Shown here: positions 51,456 to 60,410 of the stretch, piece after piece
Numbering within the stretch: the first letter of the stretch is position 1
How the letters are laid out: each line of letters begins with the position of its first letter
Source of the DNA: Burkholderiales bacterium
Lineage (GTDB): Bacteria > Pseudomonadota > Gammaproteobacteria > Burkholderiales > Burkholderiaceae_C
NCBI GenBank assembly: GCA_018969975.1
Contig: JAGWXI010000002.1
Span: forward strand, 1-64,000
Direction of reading: 5' to 3'
Length of the DNA: 64,000 bases
Position numbers and translations under genes: made by a program
The notes under the pieces: model-generated
Told to the model about the DNA's origin: nothing
The model's database searches: none
The model's input: the letters and a program-made list of their open reading frames with translations, nothing else

Positions 51456-52210
51456 GTGCAGAACTTCGGATTGAAGAACTCAGCGTCACCTACAACCGCA
51501 AAGGGCTGGCACTGGACCAAGTGAATCTGCATGTGCCACAAGGCGGCATAGTGGCATTGCTCGGCGCGAATGGCGCCGGAAAAACCACACTGATCCGCGC
51601 CGTCACTGGCCTGCTCGACTTACACCATGGGCAAATCACGAATGGACAAATCCATTTTGCAGGCACACCTGTGCGACATTTTCCGGCGCACAAACTGGTT
51701 CGCATGGGCATGGGCCAGGTGCCTGAAGGCCGTTTGATTTTCAAACACCTGAGCGTCGAAGAAAACCTGCGTGTCGGGGCCGCCATCTTGCCACGCCGTG
51801 CAGTGCAATCGCAATTGGCCATGGTCTATGAATTGTTTCCCCGGCTTTCTGAGAGACGACACCAAGCTGCTGGATTGATGTCAGGCGGAGAACAGCAAAT
51901 GCTGGCACTGGGTCGCGCCATGATTGGCAAACCCAAGCTGTTGTTGGTGGACGAACTATCGCTCGGACTGGCGCCCCTGATCGTTTCAGAAATTTACCAA
52001 CAACTGCAGGTGATTTGTAAAACCACAGGCACCTCGGTGCTGGTGGTTGAACAAAATGCCAAACTGGCACTTGAATTTGCACACACTGCGTATTTGCTTC
52101 AGCGTGGACAAGTGGTGTTGTCGGGCAGTGCGGCGGAAGTTTTGCACAGCCCCGACATCAAGTCGGCTTATTTGGGCGAGGCAAAGACAAGCACGGGCCC
52201 CACACCATGA
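51452..52210 (+). CDS. Branched-chain amino acid-type ABC ATPase (LivF-like)
   Basis: A 252-residue ATPase starting at ATG 51452, in a 4-bp overlap with the permease. Motifs: Walker [15 protein letters not shown]-loop GQVPEGRLIFKHLSV, signature MSGGEQQMLALGRA, Walker B LLLVDELSLGLAP (usual DEP is DEL here, a common LivF variant) and VVEQNAKLAL. Partner of the LivG-like ATPase encoded next. Here LivF precedes LivG, the reverse of the first operon. Confidence 0.88.
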   Translation: MSAELRIEELSVTYNRKGLALDQVNLHVPQGGIVALLGANGAGKTTLIRAVTGLLDLHHGQITNGQIHFAGTPVRHFPAHKLVRMGMGQVPEGRLIFKHLSVEENLRVGAAILPRRAVQSQLAMVYELFPRLSERRHQAAGLMSGGEQQMLALGRAMIGKPKLLLVDELSLGLAPLIVSEIYQQLQVICKTTGTSVLVVEQNAKLALEFAHTAYLLQRGQVVLSGSAAEVLHSPDIKSAYLGEAKTSTGPTP

Positions 52211-52977
52211 ACAACACCTTGCTCTCTGTTTCCCAGATGGTGATGCGCTTTGGTGGCATCACTGCATTGAATGGTGTGTCATTCGACATTCAGAAAGGCG
52301 CTATCACGTCTTTGATTGGCCCCAATGGCGCAGGAAAAACCACCTTGTTCAATTGTGTCACTGGCATGTACAAACCCACCGAGGGCTTGGTGACATTCAA
52401 CGGTCGAAATATCACAGGCATGGCGGCCCACAATATCGCTCGACAAGGTATTGCAAGGACTTTTCAAAATCTGGCTTTGTTTGGTGGCCTGACTGTTTTG
52501 GAAAACCTCATGACTGGCGCTTACCTGAAAGGTTCATCTGGGCTGTTGCAAGGCGTATTCCACACCCCGAGCACTCGTCAAGAAAATGCCAAAGCAACCC
52601 ACTCTGCCATGGAAATCCTGGCATTTCTAGGTTTAGAAAACACCCAACATCTCCTGCCGTCGGAGCTGTCATACGGCATGCAAAAGCAAGTGGAATTTGG
52701 CCGAGCTTTGATGCAAAAGTCCGATGTCATTTTGTTGGATGAGCCCATGGCGGGCATGAGCAGCACAGAAAAATCGCAAATGTCCGTATTGATACAACGG
52801 GTACGCCAAACCATGGGTATCACTTTTTTGATTGTTGAACATGACATTCCTGTGGTGATGGACATCTCCGACAAGATTGTTGTCCTCGACTTCGGTCAAA
52901 AAATAGCTGAAGGTACACCTGCGCAGGTGCAAAACGACCCTGCGGTCATCGCTGCCTATCTGGGTAGCGTCCACTGA
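52207..52977 (+). CDS. Branched-chain amino acid-type ABC ATPase (LivG-like)
   Basis: A 256-residue ATPase. Walker [40 protein letters not shown] for the Q-loop, signature [15 protein letters not shown], Walker [14 protein letters not shown], and [13 protein letters not shown] for the switch. LSYG in place of LSGG is characteristic for LivG. Overlaps LivF by 4 bp; the thiolase gene begins 29 bp after its stop, so transporter and pathway genes are probably one transcript. Confidence 0.88.
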   Translation: MNNTLLSVSQMVMRFGGITALNGVSFDIQKGAITSLIGPNGAGKTTLFNCVTGMYKPTEGLVTFNGRNITGMAAHNIARQGIARTFQNLALFGGLTVLENLMTGAYLKGSSGLLQGVFHTPSTRQENAKATHSAMEILAFLGLENTQHLLPSELSYGMQKQVEFGRALMQKSDVILLDEPMAGMSSTEKSQMSVLIQRVRQTMGITFLIVEHDIPVVMDISDKIVVLDFGQKIAEGTPAQVQNDPAVIAAYLGSVH

Positions 52978-53006
52978 TGAAAAACACTGTTACACAAAGG
53001 AAGACC

Positions 53007-54191
53007 ATGAGAGAAGCTGTCATTGTTTCAACCGCGAGAACCGGTATCGGGCGTGCATTCAAAGGCTCACTGAACCATACCAAGTCACCCAGCATGCTGG
53101 GGCATGTGATCGCCCGTGCAGTCGAACGGGCCGGTGTTGAAGGCGCTGAAATTGAAGACGTGGTCATGGGCACCGTGTTGACCTCTGGCACAGCAGGCAT
53201 GAACTTGGCACGCAACGCGGCTCTGGCAGCAGGCTTGCCTGTCACGGCATCCGGTCAAACCATGGATCGCCAATGTGCTTCCGGATTGATGGCGATTGCA
53301 ACCGCTGCCAAACAAGTGATGGTCGATGGCATGAATGTGGTGGTGGCTGGAGGACATGAAAACATCACTGCCGAACAAAAAGCATATTTTGAAAGTGCGA
53401 TGGCTGGCAAGGATGCAGCCCTGGAAAAACGCATACCTCACGTATACATGCCGATGTTGCAAACCGCTGAATTTGTTGCTCGCAAATACAACATCAGCCG
53501 TGAAGACCAAGATTTGTATGCTCTGCAATCGCAACATAGAACAGCACAAGCCCAACAAGCTGGCCGTTTTGACCAAGAGATTGTCCATTTCACGACCCAC
53601 ATGGCTGTCGCTGACAAGGCGACGGGCGCTATCAGTTACAAGGAAGTGATACTCGGCAAAGACGAAAGTAACCGCCCTGACACAGGGCTGGAAGGATTGA
53701 CATCGCTCAAGCCTGTGATTGAAGGCGGAGTCATCACAGCGGGTAATGCCAGCCAGCTTTCAGACGGTGCCAGTGCCTGTGTCGTGATGGAAGCAAGCTT
53801 GGCCCAAAAACGCGGTATGCAAGCGCTGGGCATTTACAGAGGCATGACAGTCGCTGGATGTGCGCCTGAAGAAATGGGCATTGGTCCCATTTACGCAGTT
53901 CCCAAATTATTAAAACAACACGGTTTGAACATCAGCGATGTTGGGCTGTGGGAACTCAACGAAGCATTTGCTTGCCAAGCTTTGTACTGTCGTGATCAGC
54001 TGGGCATCGACCCCGATATTTACAACGTCAATGGTGGAAGCATTTCGGTGGGACACCCCTACGGCATGACAGGTGCCAGGCTGGTGGGACACGCATTGAT
54101 TGAAGGCAAACGCCGCGGCGTCAAATATGTTGTGGTCACCATGTGCGTAGGCGGTGGTATGGGTGCCGCAGGTTTGTTTGAAGTGGCTTGA
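53007..54191 (+). CDS. Thiolase (acetyl-CoA acyltransferase)
   Basis: A 394-residue thiolase; ATG 53007 is preferred over the track's 52977 because AAGGAAG sits just ahead and the protein then starts [20 protein letters not shown] as thiolases do. Catalytic residues: Cys90 in [12 protein letters not shown], the C-terminal His in [17 protein letters not shown] and the second Cys in [11 protein letters not shown]. It would cleave the beta-ketoacyl-CoA produced by the upstream enzymes to acetyl-CoA plus a shortened acyl-CoA, closing the beta-oxidation spiral. Confidence 0.92.
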   Translation: MREAVIVSTARTGIGRAFKGSLNHTKSPSMLGHVIARAVERAGVEGAEIEDVVMGTVLTSGTAGMNLARNAALAAGLPVTASGQTMDRQCASGLMAIATAAKQVMVDGMNVVVAGGHENITAEQKAYFESAMAGKDAALEKRIPHVYMPMLQTAEFVARKYNISREDQDLYALQSQHRTAQAQQAGRFDQEIVHFTTHMAVADKATGAISYKEVILGKDESNRPDTGLEGLTSLKPVIEGGVITAGNASQLSDGASACVVMEASLAQKRGMQALGIYRGMTVAGCAPEEMGIGPIYAVPKLLKQHGLNISDVGLWELNEAFACQALYCRDQLGIDPDIYNVNGGSISVGHPYGMTGARLVGHALIEGKRRGVKYVVVTMCVGGGMGAAGLFEVA

Positions 54192-54220
54192 CGGTACACA
54201 TTCATCACAGGGGAAATCTC

Positions 54221-55024
54221 ATGTCACGCAGATTTGTAGATATATCTATCTTTTTAGAGAACGATGTCATCAGTGATCCCCCTGCCTATGCACCCCAAAT
54301 TGAGTACCTGACACACCAAAACACGGTCGGTCAAATCGAACCCTTTTTTCCGGGGCTGAAAAAGGAAGATTTGCCCGACGGCGAAGGCTGGGCGGTTGAA
54401 TTTGTCAAACTCTGTACGCACAACGGCACCCATCTGGATGCCCCCTACCACTACCACTCCACCATGGACAAAGCATCTGGTGAAAGCAAACCTGCGATCA
54501 CCATCGATGAAGTGCCACTGGAGTGGTGTTTTCAGCCAGGCGTGAAATTGGATTTTCGCCATCTGCCCAATGGTCATGTGGTGACTGCCCAAGAAGTTGA
54601 AGCAGAATTGCAACGCATTGAACACCACTTATCCCCTCTTGAAATTGTGGTGGTTAACACTGCAGCAGGCAAACGCTATGGCCACCCAGACTATGTTGCC
54701 ACAGGTTGCGGCATGGGTTATGAGGCCACGATGTATTTGTTAGAACGCGGTGTGCGACTCACTGGCACTGACGCTTGGAGTTGGGATGCGCCGTTTATTC
54801 ACACCGCTGAAAAATACGCGGCCACAGGCAATGCTGCGTTGATTTGGGAAGGCCATAAAGCAGGACGCGATATTGGCTACTGCCATTTGGAGAAATTGCA
54901 CAACCTGGAGGCCTTGCCTGCCACAGGTTTTTACATCAGTTGCTTTCCACACAAAATACGTGGTGCCTCAGCAGGGTGGACCCGTGCGGTGGCGATATTT
55001 GATGATGCGCTGTTATCGAATTAA
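54221..55024 (+). CDS. Cyclase family (kynurenine formamidase-like) metal hydrolase
   Basis: A 267-residue member of the Cyclase/KynB fold. The start used is ATG 54221 (MSRRFVDISIFLENDV), after AGGGGAAATC. The metal site is in LCTHNGTHLDAPYHYHSTMD, the HxGTHxDxPxH hallmark, with a further catalytic block near the C-terminus (EGHKAGRDIGYCHLEKLHNLEALP). Such enzymes hydrolyse formamides, lactones or cyclic diketones. Here, at the end of a cluster with a BVMO and CoA enzymes, a ring-opening hydrolysis or lactone opening is a reasonable inference. Last gene of the cluster. Confidence 0.82.
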   Translation: MSRRFVDISIFLENDVISDPPAYAPQIEYLTHQNTVGQIEPFFPGLKKEDLPDGEGWAVEFVKLCTHNGTHLDAPYHYHSTMDKASGESKPAITIDEVPLEWCFQPGVKLDFRHLPNGHVVTAQEVEAELQRIEHHLSPLEIVVVNTAAGKRYGHPDYVATGCGMGYEATMYLLERGVRLTGTDAWSWDAPFIHTAEKYAATGNAALIWEGHKAGRDIGYCHLEKLHNLEALPATGFYISCFPHKIRGASAGWTRAVAIFDDALLSN

Positions 55025-55067
55025 CCGTTGCTTTGAAAAATCTGCTCGCAAAAGTCATTGAAAGTCA

Positions 55068-55520
55068 TCAAGGTACCTTGGTTGCTTGCCAGGAAATCAA
55101 CTTCACCTTGCCCTGGCTTTTGTGCCAAATGCTGTGATAGCGAAGCAGCAAATTGAGAGGCTTTTGTGCAATTCGCACATCGTATTTGCCCAGCCCGGTC
55201 AATATGGCTACACAACCATGTATTCGCACTGAATCGTTGGTGTGCTCGATCAGCTCATAAATCGTGTGGCCTTTGCGCATGGATTCCAGGTAAGACGATT
55301 TGCTGTCCACCACGCCACTGTTGCGCACATAGACCAGTCGTTCATCCAGCAATTCCGACATACGGTCCAAGTTGTTTTGCATTTGCGAAGACAATCGCGA
55401 TTGCTCAGCCTGCAATACTTCTTCAGCTTGTACGGGTTCGCAATCTGCCGCAGACACTGTGAATACCGCACTGCACCAAACAGCCACGGTGCAAAAAACG
55501 TGTTTTAACAATCTATCCAA
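55068..55520 (-). CDS. Exported DUF4440/NTF2-like protein
   Basis: About 150 residues. The most plausible start is TTG 55520, which has AAGGAG eight bases upstream and yields a signal peptide (LLKHVFCTVAVWCSAVFTVSAA); the track's ATG at 55556 lies before this ribosome site. The mature domain reads as DUF4440 (NTF2/SnoaL-like): LSSQMQNNLDRMSELLDERLVYVRNSGVVDSKSSYLESM. Two cysteines (ADCEP and HGCVA) may form a disulfide. Convergent with the cyclase gene; function unknown. Confidence 0.65.
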   Translation of the reverse strand: MDRLLKHVFCTVAVWCSAVFTVSAADCEPVQAEEVLQAEQSRLSSQMQNNLDRMSELLDERLVYVRNSGVVDSKSSYLESMRKGHTIYELIEHTNDSVRIHGCVAILTGLGKYDVRIAQKPLNLLLRYHSIWHKSQGKVKLISWQATKVP

Positions 55521-55678
55521 TTCAGCGTCTCCTTGAATACATAGGGATTGAGCCATGTTGAAGAATGTTTTTGAAGGTATTACTCACAGTGCTTATGGGC
55601 AATTATCCATTGACGCACATGCCAATTACCCTTGAAGCCCGTGTGGAATTATGCAATTCCATGGTCTTTATCAACTAC

Positions 55679-55704
55679 AAAAAAAAGCATCAGCCGAAGC
55701 TGAT
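55679..55704 (-). terminator. Rho-independent terminator for the fasciclin genes
   Basis: On the minus strand: ATCAGC, loop TTCG, GCTGAT, GC and eight T. It lies 48 bp beyond the stop of the second fasciclin gene. Confidence 0.85.
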
Positions 55705-55752
55705 TCCCATGAAAGAGCCCTGTTCTTAGCAGCTCGACTTATGGATTCTGAA

Positions 55753-56163
55753 TCAGGCAGGAATCAAAACTGCATCAATCACATGGATCACGCCGTTGGT
55801 GCATTCAATGTCAGTCGCCGTGACATTGATCGCGCCGTTCAACTGAACTCCACTGGTGGTACTGACTTTGACGGAAGCGCCATTGATCGTTGCAGCATTT
55901 TGACCATCCATTTTCACTACATCTGCGGCCATGACTTTGCCAGCAACGACATGGTAGGTCAGTATGGCTGTGAGTTTTGGAATATCTGCCAGCAATGCCT
56001 CCACCGTGCCGGCTGGCAGCTTTGCAAATGCTTCATCACTTGGTGCGAACACAGTGAATGGACCAGCGCCCTTGAGGGTATCAACCAGACCAGCTGCTGT
56101 GACTGCCGCTGCCAAAGTTTTGAAAGTACCTGCCGCTACTGCGGTATCAACGATATCGTGCAT
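55753..56163 (-). CDS. Fasciclin-domain protein without signal peptide
   Basis: A 136-residue single fasciclin (FAS1) domain: H1 block [25 protein letters not shown] (about 34-58), then [15 protein letters not shown] and the C-terminal [12 protein letters not shown]. It begins directly with [17 protein letters not shown], so no export signal is visible, unlike the paralogue encoded 60 bp upstream. Fasciclin domains mediate adhesion or surface contact; an unexported copy is odd, and it may derive from a tandem duplication that lost its leader. It ends before a strong terminator. Confidence 0.85.
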   Translation of the reverse strand: MHDIVDTAVAAGTFKTLAAAVTAAGLVDTLKGAGPFTVFAPSDEAFAKLPAGTVEALLADIPKLTAILTYHVVAGKVMAADVVKMDGQNAATINGASVKVSTTSGVQLNGAINVTATDIECTNGVIHVIDAVLIPA

Positions 56164-56180
56164 TAAATTCCTTGTTATAT

Positions 56181-56220
56181 AAAAGACGGCAGGATTTACA
56201 AACTTCTGCCGGGAGTCTTT
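56181..56220 (-). terminator. Hairpin between the two fasciclin genes (attenuator or partial terminator)
   Basis: On the minus strand AAAGACTCCCGGCAG pairs with CTGCCGTCTTTT across a 13-base loop, followed by TAT. It may reduce read-through into the second fasciclin gene. Confidence 0.5.
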
Positions 56221-56223
56221 GTA

Positions 56224-56682
56224 TTACTTAGGCATGATCACGGTGTCGATCACATGAATCACACCATTGTCTGCCACGATATCGGTCTTGACCACTTTAG
56301 CCTTGTTAACCATCACACCGTTTTTGGTAGTTACAGTGATGTCAGAACCCTGAACTGTCTTGACTTTGCCAGCTTTGACGTCTGCGGCCATGACTTTGCC
56401 AGGAACAACGTGGTATGTCAGAACCGCTGTGAGCTTTGCCTTGTCTTTTAACAATGCTTCCAAGTCAGCCTTGGGTATTTTTGCAAAAGCCTCGTCTGTT
56501 GGCGCAAATACTGTGAAGGGGCCCTTGCCTTTGAGGGTCTCGATCAAGCCGGCTGCGCCAAGCGCTGTGGCCAATGTTTTAAAGCTGCCAGCATCTACAG
56601 CGGTATCCACAATGTCCTTGGCCTGGGCAGACATGACCAAGGCGGTAGCCAACAAAGTAGCAATGAGAGATTTTTTAATCAT
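56224..56682 (-). CDS. Exported fasciclin-domain protein
   Basis: A 152-residue FAS1 protein with a signal peptide ([21 protein letters not shown]). The domain has [31 protein letters not shown] (about 55-85), [15 protein letters not shown] and [13 protein letters not shown]. It is secreted to periplasm or surface. The downstream gene is a close paralogue without leader. Many bacterial homologues are adhesion proteins or matrix components; here the role is unproven. Confidence 0.9.
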   Translation of the reverse strand: MIKKSLIATLLATALVMSAQAKDIVDTAVDAGSFKTLATALGAAGLIETLKGKGPFTVFAPTDEAFAKIPKADLEALLKDKAKLTAVLTYHVVPGKVMAADVKAGKVKTVQGSDITVTTKNGVMVNKAKVVKTDIVADNGVIHVIDTVIMPK

Positions 56683-56841
56683 CCGTTAAATCCAAAATAG
56701 TGAAGCCGTTAAATATGTAACGGTCACCTAATGTGCTCTACTTTGAAGAATATTCGATGACAAGGGTCATTCACGGCAATTTTGGATCCGGTCGTGCGCA
56801 ATGAAACACCGTGGCGCAGTTTGCATGCACTGCTGTGGGAA

Positions 56842-57816
56842 TTAATTCTTGAATCGTCTGACAAGTTGCCAAGCAATCGCAACAACCAAACCTGCCACCA
56901 AGCCAACGACCCCACCCGCCAAGTTGCTTAACAGGCCTGTGAGCCAGCCCATTCCCGACAACCCATTTTCTACAGCATGGCCAATCAACGGAATACCATG
57001 CAACAAGATGCCGCCACCGACCAAAAACATGGCTGCCGTGCCCAACACAGACAAGGTTTTCATCAACAACGGCGCAAAGGCCAACAATCCCTGGCCCAAA
57101 ACTTTGAGCGCTTTGTTACCTTGCTCGATCAGATACAAACCAGCATCGTCGATCTTCACAATGGCCCCAACCAGCCCATATACACCCACGGTCATGATCA
57201 GGGAGATACCCACTAATACGGCCAATTGCTGACCCAAGGAGGCGGCGGCAGCCGTTCCCAAACTGATCACGATGATTTCGGCAGACAAAATAAAGTCAGT
57301 GCGAATAGCGCCTTTGATTTTTTCTTTTTCAAATTCCAGCAAGTTGATTTCCTCATTGGCCACGGCTTGTGCCAACTGCTCATGGTGAGCTTGTTTGTCG
57401 TGTTGGCTTTGCAAGTAAATATGCAGCAACTTTTCTGCGCCTTCAAAGCATAAAAAAAGTCCACCCAACATCAGTAAGGGCGTGATCATCCATGGCGCGA
57501 TGGCGCTGATCACCAGCGCAGCTGGCACCAAGATGACTTTGTTGAAAAATGAACCTTTGGCCACTGCCCAAACGACAGGCAACTCACGATCAGCTTTCAC
57601 ACCGGTGACTTGTTGCGCATTAAGAGCCAAGTCATCGCCTAAAACACCTGCCGTCTTTTTTGCAGCCAGCTGCGTCATCGCCGCAACGTCATCTGCAGCA
57701 GTAGCGCTTTGCTTGGCAGCCACTTTGGTCATGGCGGCCACATCGTCTAAAAGCATGGCGATGTCATCGATCAAGGCCAACAAACTGGATCCAGCCATTT
57801 TCCGGTTCCCAAACAA
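56842..57816 (-). CDS. DUF808 (YedI-like) inner-membrane protein
   Basis: A 324-residue membrane protein. The hydrophilic N-terminus [29 protein letters not shown] (about 7-35), with a repeated DDVAAMT(K/Q)(V/L)AAK unit, is the DUF808 hallmark, and is followed by about eight membrane segments, including [20 protein letters not shown]. Function unknown. No partner gene. Confidence 0.87.
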   Translation of the reverse strand: MFGNRKMAGSSLLALIDDIAMLLDDVAAMTKVAAKQSATAADDVAAMTQLAAKKTAGVLGDDLALNAQQVTGVKADRELPVVWAVAKGSFFNKVILVPAALVISAIAPWMITPLLMLGGLFLCFEGAEKLLHIYLQSQHDKQAHHEQLAQAVANEEINLLEFEKEKIKGAIRTDFILSAEIIVISLGTAAAASLGQQLAVLVGISLIMTVGVYGLVGAIVKIDDAGLYLIEQGNKALKVLGQGLLAFAPLLMKTLSVLGTAAMFLVGGGILLHGIPLIGHAVENGLSGMGWLTGLLSNLAGGVVGLVAGLVVAIAWQLVRRFKN

Positions 57817-57843
57817 TATGAAAAATCTATGCTAACAGCTTGA

Positions 57844-58013
57844 TCAGATACAAATCAAAGCTGACTCTTTCTTTGCCCTGGTCAGGGCCACATAAAGCAG
57901 TTTACGTTTACTGTCGGTTTCGATGGGATCACCCAAATACTCAGATGGGCTGACCACAACGACTTGGTCAAATTCCAAACCCTTGGCTCGATGCATGGAA
58001 GCCAGAGACTTTT
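57844..58013 (-). pseudogene. UvrD/Rep-type helicase C-terminal remnant
   Basis: In one minus-strand frame the sequence reads KSLASMHRAKGLEFDQVVVVSP and then KLLYVALTRAKKESALICI before a stop. These are motifs V and VI of superfamily 1 helicases (S.MHRAKGLEFD...LLYVALTRA+). The rest of the helicase is missing. Its frame enters directly at the end of the SNF2 helicase gene, shifted by one base, so the two were joined by deletion. See the SNF2 entry and findings. Confidence 0.75.
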
Positions 58014-59848
58014 TCAGCTTCTTTGTCGGGGTCATAGACGTTCAAGAAGGCTGAGGGGTCTCCTAGGTTGAGGTTGGCTTGGTTGTCTTTGTTTTGCAAG
58101 ATTTCAAGGATGCGCATGTCGCCCTTGATTTTTTCGTTCTTCGCTTCTGTGTAGAGGTACACAATTTCTGGCTTGTGCTTTTGCCCGTAGCGGTCCACCC
58201 GTCCATTGCGTTGCTGAAACACCATGAGAGACCAAGGCAAGTCGAAGTGCACTAACCGGTGGCAGAAGTAATGCAGGTTCAAGCCTTCGCTGGCCACGTC
58301 TGAACACAGCATGATGCGGATGGGGTCTTCTTGCCGACTAAAGCGATCTACCAAGTTGTTTTGCTCGGTGTCACTCATTTGCCCATCCAAGATTTCAATC
58401 TGTGGGGGCTTGAGCTTCAAGTCTTGCGTCAGCTGCGCTTTGAGCCAGCGCAGGGTTTCGATGCGCTCAGAGAACACCACCAAACGGTCGTGGGCGTTGT
58501 CCATCTGCCAACCAAACTCGGGGCTGCGAAGTTGTTGGACAAAACGTTGGTATTTGCTGAAGCTATTGGCTTTGCTGTCGTTGGTCATCACCTCCAAAGA
58601 CTGCGCCAGGGTTTGCAAGGCTTGCACCTCGGTGGTTTCGTCAGCCGTGACGCTGGTCTTGGTTTGCAAGAGTTGAATGCGCTTGGTGGTGGACTCTAGG
58701 GCCGCAGCGGGACTGGAGAACAAGGCCTTTTGCAAACCGATGCGTTGCAACTCTTGCTGCTTTCCGCCTTTGTGCTGGCCGCCTTGGGTGAAAGGAATAG
58801 CCAGCAAATGGCGGTATGCGGTTTCTTCTTCTGGTGAAGCGGCTTGGCGCAGCAAGGTGGTGACGCGTTCTTTGAAGTCGGCAGATACCTGGTCTTTGAT
58901 GTCTTTTTTGAAGCGGCGAATCACCAAGCCTTTGTCTTTGAAATCCTCAGGGGTGTAGTCGTCAGGGTCTGAAATGGCGGTGGGGTCGAGCAATGCCATG
59001 AGTGACGCAAAGCTGCGGGCCGAGCCGTCGTGCGGTGTGGCCGACAGCAAGATGAGCGTGTCGGAGCGTGTCGCCAGCAACCGTGCCAACTTGGCGCGTT
59101 TGGCCAAACCTTGCTCACCTGAACGCGCCGCTACGTTGTGGCACTCGTCGATGACGATCATGTCCCACCATGCGTTTTCCAAGTAGTTGCGGTATTCCAG
59201 ATTGCTCTTGAGCGTGTCGATGGAAATGATGCTTCGATCGAAGTGATTAAAAGGGTTGTGGTTGGCCGGTATGCGATTGCGCACCCTTGCCAAACCCAAT
59301 GAATCGAGGCGCACCAGCGGAATAGAAAAACGGCTCCACCACTCTTTTTGAAACTGCGTGAGCATGGACTTTTGCGTGACCACCAAGATGCGTTTGCCAC
59401 GACCACGGGCAATGAGCTCTGTGGCCAAGATCCCTGCTTCGAGTGTTTTACCCAAACCCACGGCATCGGCAATCAAAATGCGTGAGCGTGGTTGACGCAA
59501 GGCCTGTAGTGCGGGGTCTAACTGGTAAGGCACCAGGTTCATCACAGCGCGATGGCCCAAATGGATGCGCTCGTCATTAGGCACACTGCGCCGCCGCTGG
59601 CTCTCTAAATAGAGCATGGTGGCGTTGTAAGTGGGGCTGGTGTCGGGTACCAGTTGGGTTTTGGCGGGGTCTAGAACTTCTATGCTGTCTTCGAGCGCCG
59701 TCAAGAACAGCGATGATTGACCGCGCACAAGGTCAGAAATACCGTCACAGGTAAGCAACCAGCCTCCATCAGCCGATGGATCAACCCGCCGAATGAGCCA
59801 TTCTTCGTCTCTGATTTCTGCGCGTGATCCGGGGGCGTAGGGAAGCAT
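57968..59848 (-). CDS. SNF2-family helicase, C-terminally truncated (DrmD-like)
   Basis: A 626-residue DNA translocase fragment. Motifs: Walker A in ILIADAVGLGKTLEAG (about 124-139), the DECH box in MIVIDECHNVA (about 233), LLSATPHDGSARSF (about 272) and motif VI QQRNGRVDRYGQ (about 560). The N-terminus MLPYAPGSRAEIRDEEWLIRRVD is typical of the SNF2 group that includes DrmD of class 1 DISARM defence. Relatives are about 950-1050 residues, so roughly a third is missing. After DPDKEAEKVS the frame runs eleven residues into a UvrD-helicase tail and stops; the fusion is a deletion junction. No methylase or other DISARM genes are in the window. Probably non-functional. Confidence 0.8.
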   Translation of the reverse strand: MLPYAPGSRAEIRDEEWLIRRVDPSADGGWLLTCDGISDLVRGQSSLFLTALEDSIEVLDPAKTQLVPDTSPTYNATMLYLESQRRRSVPNDERIHLGHRAVMNLVPYQLDPALQALRQPRSRILIADAVGLGKTLEAGILATELIARGRGKRILVVTQKSMLTQFQKEWWSRFSIPLVRLDSLGLARVRNRIPANHNPFNHFDRSIISIDTLKSNLEYRNYLENAWWDMIVIDECHNVAARSGEQGLAKRAKLARLLATRSDTLILLSATPHDGSARSFASLMALLDPTAISDPDDYTPEDFKDKGLVIRRFKKDIKDQVSADFKERVTTLLRQAASPEEETAYRHLLAIPFTQGGQHKGGKQQELQRIGLQKALFSSPAAALESTTKRIQLLQTKTSVTADETTEVQALQTLAQSLEVMTNDSKANSFSKYQRFVQQLRSPEFGWQMDNAHDRLVVFSERIETLRWLKAQLTQDLKLKPPQIEILDGQMSDTEQNNLVDRFSRQEDPIRIMLCSDVASEGLNLHYFCHRLVHFDLPWSLMVFQQRNGRVDRYGQKHKPEIVYLYTEAKNEKIKGDMRILEILQNKDNQANLNLGDPSAFLNVYDPDKEAEKVSGFHASSQGFGI

Positions 59849-60134
59849 GTGAATGGGTTAAGTGATTTTTCAAGGATGACTCTATCATGGCGACCCTGAT
59901 GAAATAAAACTTTTTACCTCTTCATTGTCGTCATTTTTTTTGAAATAGTCTTACACACACAGTCAGACAACCGACAGTGGATAACCCGATAACGTAGACG
60001 GGCACCTAGATCGAACTGTGATTTATGGACACAGATAACTTGACCTGCCCCCCAAGCCAGATTGGCTGGTGAAATTGAGAAACGGGGAAAGTGAATGAAG
60101 CCGGAAAAGTCTGGGACTTGTCATTTTTCTTAAA
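59849..60134. other. Non-coding stretch between helicase and AbrB-VapC module
   Basis: It holds a 45-bp sequence (59967-60011) recurring at 61296-61340 and the promoter region of the vapBC-type operon. Minus-strand ORFs at 60006-60377 overlap the antitoxin antisense and look spurious. Confidence 0.4.
59967..60011 (+). repeat. Imperfect direct repeat, copy 1 (module-flanking)
   Basis: ACAACCGACAGTGGATAACC and onward matches 61296-61340 (ACAACCGATAGTTGGTAACC) at about two-thirds of positions over 45 bp. It lies left of the AbrB-VapC genes, the second copy right of DUF3024. Confidence 0.5.
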
Positions 60135-60156
60135 TTCCTTACAATATGGTAAGGAA
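60135..60156. promoter_or_regulatory. Inverted-repeat operator of the AbrB-VapC operon
   Basis: Perfect 8-bp inverted repeat TTCCTTAC-AATATG-GTAAGGAA just upstream of the antitoxin start; the downstream arm borders the ribosome binding site. AbrB-type antitoxins bind such palindromes to autoregulate. Confidence 0.7.
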
Positions 60157-60167
60157 AAGGAGAATTG

Positions 60168-60410
60168 ATGGCTACAGCGACTCTCACCTCTAAAGGGCAG
60201 ATCACGATACCTATTGCTGTTCGACAAGAACTCCAACTTGACACAGGAGACAGGGTAGAGTTTGTGCAAATAGCACCGGGCCGTTTTGAATTGATTGCCA
60301 ATACCAGTCACGTCACCGAACTCAAAGGAATGTTCGGCATTCCAAAAAAAGCCGTTTCTATTGAAACCATGAACCAAGCCATTGCCAAACGCGGGGCATC
60401 TGCCAAATGA
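60168..60410 (+). CDS. vapB: AbrB/MazE-type antitoxin
   Basis: An 80-residue SpoVT-AbrB DNA-binding protein, start ATG 60168 with AAGGAG seven bases ahead. The swapped-hairpin core is ATLTSKGQITIPIAVRQELQLDTGDRVEF (about 3-31). The C-terminal third (SHVTELKGMFGIPKKAVSIETMNQAI) is the extended arm that wraps the toxin. It overlaps the PIN toxin gene by 4 bp, and a palindromic operator lies upstream. It should neutralise VapC and repress its own operon. Confidence 0.88.
   Translation: MATATLTSKGQITIPIAVRQELQLDTGDRVEFVQIAPGRFELIANTSHVTELKGMFGIPKKAVSIETMNQAIAKRGASAK

Noticed and set aside
60006-60377. Minus-strand ORFs (123 and 92 aa) over the VapB gene
   Set aside because: Antisense to an AbrB protein with clear start, binding site and operator; no domain.
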